Origin: Bacteroidales bacterium | Lineage (GTDB): Bacteria; Bacteroidota; Bacteroidia; Bacteroidales; DTU049 | Length of the DNA stretch: 14,952 nt | Assembly (NCBI GenBank): GCA_018432645.1 | Contig: JAHDSP010000252.1 | Location: 1-14,952, forward strand | Direction of reading: 5' to 3' | Shown here: in pieces, positions 13,604-14,952 of the stretch | How the letters are laid out: each line of letters starts with the position of its first letter | Numbering within the stretch: the first letter of the stretch is position 1 | The notes under the pieces: generated by a model | The model's input: the letters and a program-made list of their open reading frames with translations, nothing else | The model's database searches: none | What the model was told of the DNA's origin: nothing | Program-made: the position numbers and the translations under genes

Positions 13604-14626
13604 ATGAATTTATTAGAAATATTTGATAGAGAAGCAAAAAACAAAAATATCTTAATCATTGGCGATATAATGCTAGATAGATATGTCTGGGGCGACGTAG
13701 TACGTATATCACCTGAGGCACCAGTACCAGTAGTTAATGTAACAAAAATAGAATGCCGTCTAGGAGGCTCTGCAAATGTAGCATTAAATATTCAATCACT
13801 AGGCGCTAATCCATTACTAATAGGAGTTATAGGAAATGATGCTAGTGGCAATGAGTTTATTAAACTAATGAAATCTCAAAAAATGAATACCGAAGGTCTG
13901 ATAACAACATCAGATCGACAAACTATTACAAAAAATCGTATTATGGGTAATAGCGTACAAATGTTACGAATAGATGAAGAAAATAATAAAAATTTGCCAG
14001 ATGCACTAAGACAACAAGTTCTTTTGCGAATTACAAATTTATTAGAAAAATATAAAATAGATGCAATAGTATTTCAAGATTATGACAAAGGCGTAATAGA
14101 TTCTCTAATAATAAAACATATAGTACAATTAGCTAAAACATATAATATACCTGTATGTGTAGATCCTAAAAAAAGGAATTTCAACAACTATAATGACGTT
14201 ACACTGTTTAAACCTAATTTAAAAGAATTTAGAGAAGGTATAAACTGGAATGATGAAATATTTAATATGAATACAGTTTTTGACAAAATTCACCAATTTA
14301 GAGAAGAAAAAAATATTAAATATGTAATGGTAACATTAGGAGATAAAGGATTAATATTAGCAAAGACAAATACAAGCAATAATTTATATTCAACGATAAA
14401 TATTACACCACCCAAAGTGAGACAAGTAAGAGATGTGTCTGGAGCTGGTGATACAGTAATAAGTGTCACTGCATTAGGACTAGCAATAGGCTTAGATATA
14501 GAATTTGTATCAGAATTGAGTAATTTGGCAGGAGGGATAGTATGCGAATATGTAGGAGTAGTGCCAATAAACAAGAAGCAATTAATAGAAGAGGCAAGGA
14601 TTTATTTGAAGAATAATGATAAATAA
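13604..14626 (+). CDS. hldA: PfkB-family kinase, probable D-glycero-beta-D-manno-heptose-7-phosphate kinase
   Basis: A 340-residue ribokinase/PfkB sugar kinase closest to the kinase half of HldE (RfaE): ILIIGDIMLDRYVWGDVVRI, SPEAPVPVV, LGGSANVALN (~54-62), QDYDKGVI, VCVDPKKRNF, KPNLKEF, and the PfkB signature DVSGAGDTV (277-285, catalytic Asp283). That enzyme phosphorylates heptose-7-phosphate at C1 on the way to ADP-heptose for lipopolysaccharide core or other glycans. The cytidylyltransferase-like half of E. coli HldE is missing, so this is a stand-alone HldA-type kinase that needs a separate adenylyltransferase. No other heptose gene is in the window, so the substrate is inferred from motifs; another sugar phosphate is possible. 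It follows the pRiA4b-like gene by 12 bases and is ended by a perfect hairpin. Confidence 0.85.
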   Translation: MNLLEIFDREAKNKNILIIGDIMLDRYVWGDVVRISPEAPVPVVNVTKIECRLGGSANVALNIQSLGANPLLIGVIGNDASGNEFIKLMKSQKMNTEGLITTSDRQTITKNRIMGNSVQMLRIDEENNKNLPDALRQQVLLRITNLLEKYKIDAIVFQDYDKGVIDSLIIKHIVQLAKTYNIPVCVDPKKRNFNNYNDVTLFKPNLKEFREGINWNDEIFNMNTVFDKIHQFREEKNIKYVMVTLGDKGLILAKTNTSNNLYSTINITPPKVRQVRDVSGAGDTVISVTALGLAIGLDIEFVSELSNLAGGIVCEYVGVVPINKKQLIEEARIYLKNNDK

Positions 14627-14630
14627 GGAA

Positions 14631-14665
14631 TATAAATAAGATAGCCTAAGGCTATCTTATTTATA
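14631..14665 (+). terminator. Perfect hairpin after the heptose kinase gene
   Basis: A 16-bp perfect stem (14631-14646 with 14650-14665, core AAGATAGCC/GGCTATCTT) with loop TAA, starting four bases after the stop. The right arm carries some T, but there is no real T-tract (TATAG follows). Its symmetry lets it act in both directions and may shield the gene from the insertion sequence 15 bases further on. Confidence 0.65.
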
Positions 14666-14680
14666 TATAGAAAAATTTAT

Positions 14681-14695
14681 GTTTAACTTTTCATG
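14681..14695 (+). repeat. Left terminal inverted repeat of the right insertion sequence
   Basis: GTTTAACTTTTCATG matches, inverted and with one mismatch, the sequence closing the left element at 280-294. It starts 38 bases before the end of the promoter-bearing leader of the transposase gene and marks the probable outer end of the element. Confidence 0.6.
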
Positions 14696-14709
14696 TTAAA
14701 TATTTTTAT

Positions 14710-14717
14710 TAATTTTG
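14710..14717 (+). promoter_or_regulatory. -7 promoter element of the right insertion sequence
   Basis: TAATTTTG, an exact TAnnTTTG match, ends 15 bases before the transposase ATG at 14733 and lies inside the element. This fits an insertion sequence adapted to a Bacteroidetes host. Confidence 0.45.
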
Positions 14718-14732
14718 TAAAAAATAAAAATT

Positions 14733-14952
14733 ATGGAGTATACAGCCGAAAACATAGAAAAAATGCTTGCTCTGACCAAAGAGGGCAAGCGTGAATTTTT
14801 AGATAATCTCCACGAATTTCTCAATGAGAATAGATTGACAGCATTAGATTATCAGAGAATCAAGATTCTATCAACTGCTCCCATTTGTCCTAGATGTGAT
14901 TGCGAATATGTAACTAAAGCTGGTAAGAGTGATGGCAGACAAGTCTATAAAT
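14733..14952 (+). CDS. Transposase, N-terminal part (zinc ribbon, IS1595/ISXO2-like), cut by window edge
   Basis: The open frame from ATG 14733 runs off the window after 73 residues. A short helical lead (MEYTAENIEKMLALTKEG, HEFLNENRLTALDYQ) is followed by the first half of a zinc ribbon, ICPRCDCEYVTKAGKSDGRQ, as in the N-terminal DNA-binding domain of IS1595/ISXO2-type transposases; the second CxxC pair would lie beyond the edge. The upstream terminal repeat matches the element at the left edge, and both transposase pieces are on the plus strand. They are therefore probably the two ends of copies of one element, although they do not overlap and this cannot be proved here. Confidence 0.72.
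   Translation, partial: MEYTAENIEKMLALTKEGKREFLDNLHEFLNENRLTALDYQRIKILSTAPICPRCDCEYVTKAGKSDGRQVYK

Noticed and set aside
1..14952. Composite transposon carrying the whole 14 kb
   Set aside because: The cargo is core metabolism, tRNAs and chaperone genes rather than accessory functions. Contig breakage in a repeated IS explains both edges more simply.

Overview
The window is AT-rich DNA from a member of the Bacteroidota (Bacteroidetes). The evidence is: a secreted protein ending in a gliding-motility-type (T9SS type B) sorting domain; repeated use of the Bacteroidetes sigma-ABfr promoter element TAnnTTTG; absence of Shine-Dalgarno sequences before almost every gene; and two short conserved proteins typical of that phylum (a stand-alone GT5 N-terminal-domain protein and a pRiA4b ORF-3-like protein). 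I cannot name a genus.

Layout, left to right. 1-294: the 3' end of an insertion sequence, probably IS1595/ISXO2-like, ending in an inverted repeat. 341-5041, minus strand: a T9SS-secreted fibronectin-III-like protein and, upstream of it, a pair of M16 zinc peptidase genes (one catalytic, one lacking the zinc site). G-rich degenerate heptamer repeats follow the stop codons of the secreted protein and the inactive M16 subunit. 5097-5296, minus strand: tRNA-Met and tRNA-Pro with a strong hairpin after them. 5535-7127, plus strand: two paralogous tiny lipoproteins, then MenA for menaquinone synthesis. 7419-10025, plus strand: the disaggregase ClpB, with the only strong Shine-Dalgarno in the window, followed by an excellent terminator. 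10120-11208, plus strand: a P-loop-kinase/dCMP-deaminase fusion with a promoter almost touching its start codon. It converges on a minus-strand pair: a class I O-methyltransferase and a glycogen-synthase-like N-terminal-domain protein. 12938-14626, plus strand: a pRiA4b ORF-3-like acidic protein and a heptose-7-phosphate-kinase-type PfkB kinase, ended by a perfect hairpin. 14681-14952: the 5' end of an insertion sequence whose end repeat matches that of the left element.

Most genes are ordinary housekeeping functions: proteolysis, protein disaggregation, quinone and pyrimidine metabolism, probable envelope sugar synthesis. They do not form a single pathway. The insertion-sequence pieces at both edges are about equal in length (294 and 272 bases), which looks more like a contig that broke in a repeated element than a composite transposon. 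I saw no CRISPR array, phage module or clear defence island. The points most worth following up are the tandem small lipoproteins, the 3'-UTR heptamer repeats, the clpB leader, the kinase-deaminase fusion and the GT5-like protein that has lost its substrate motif.
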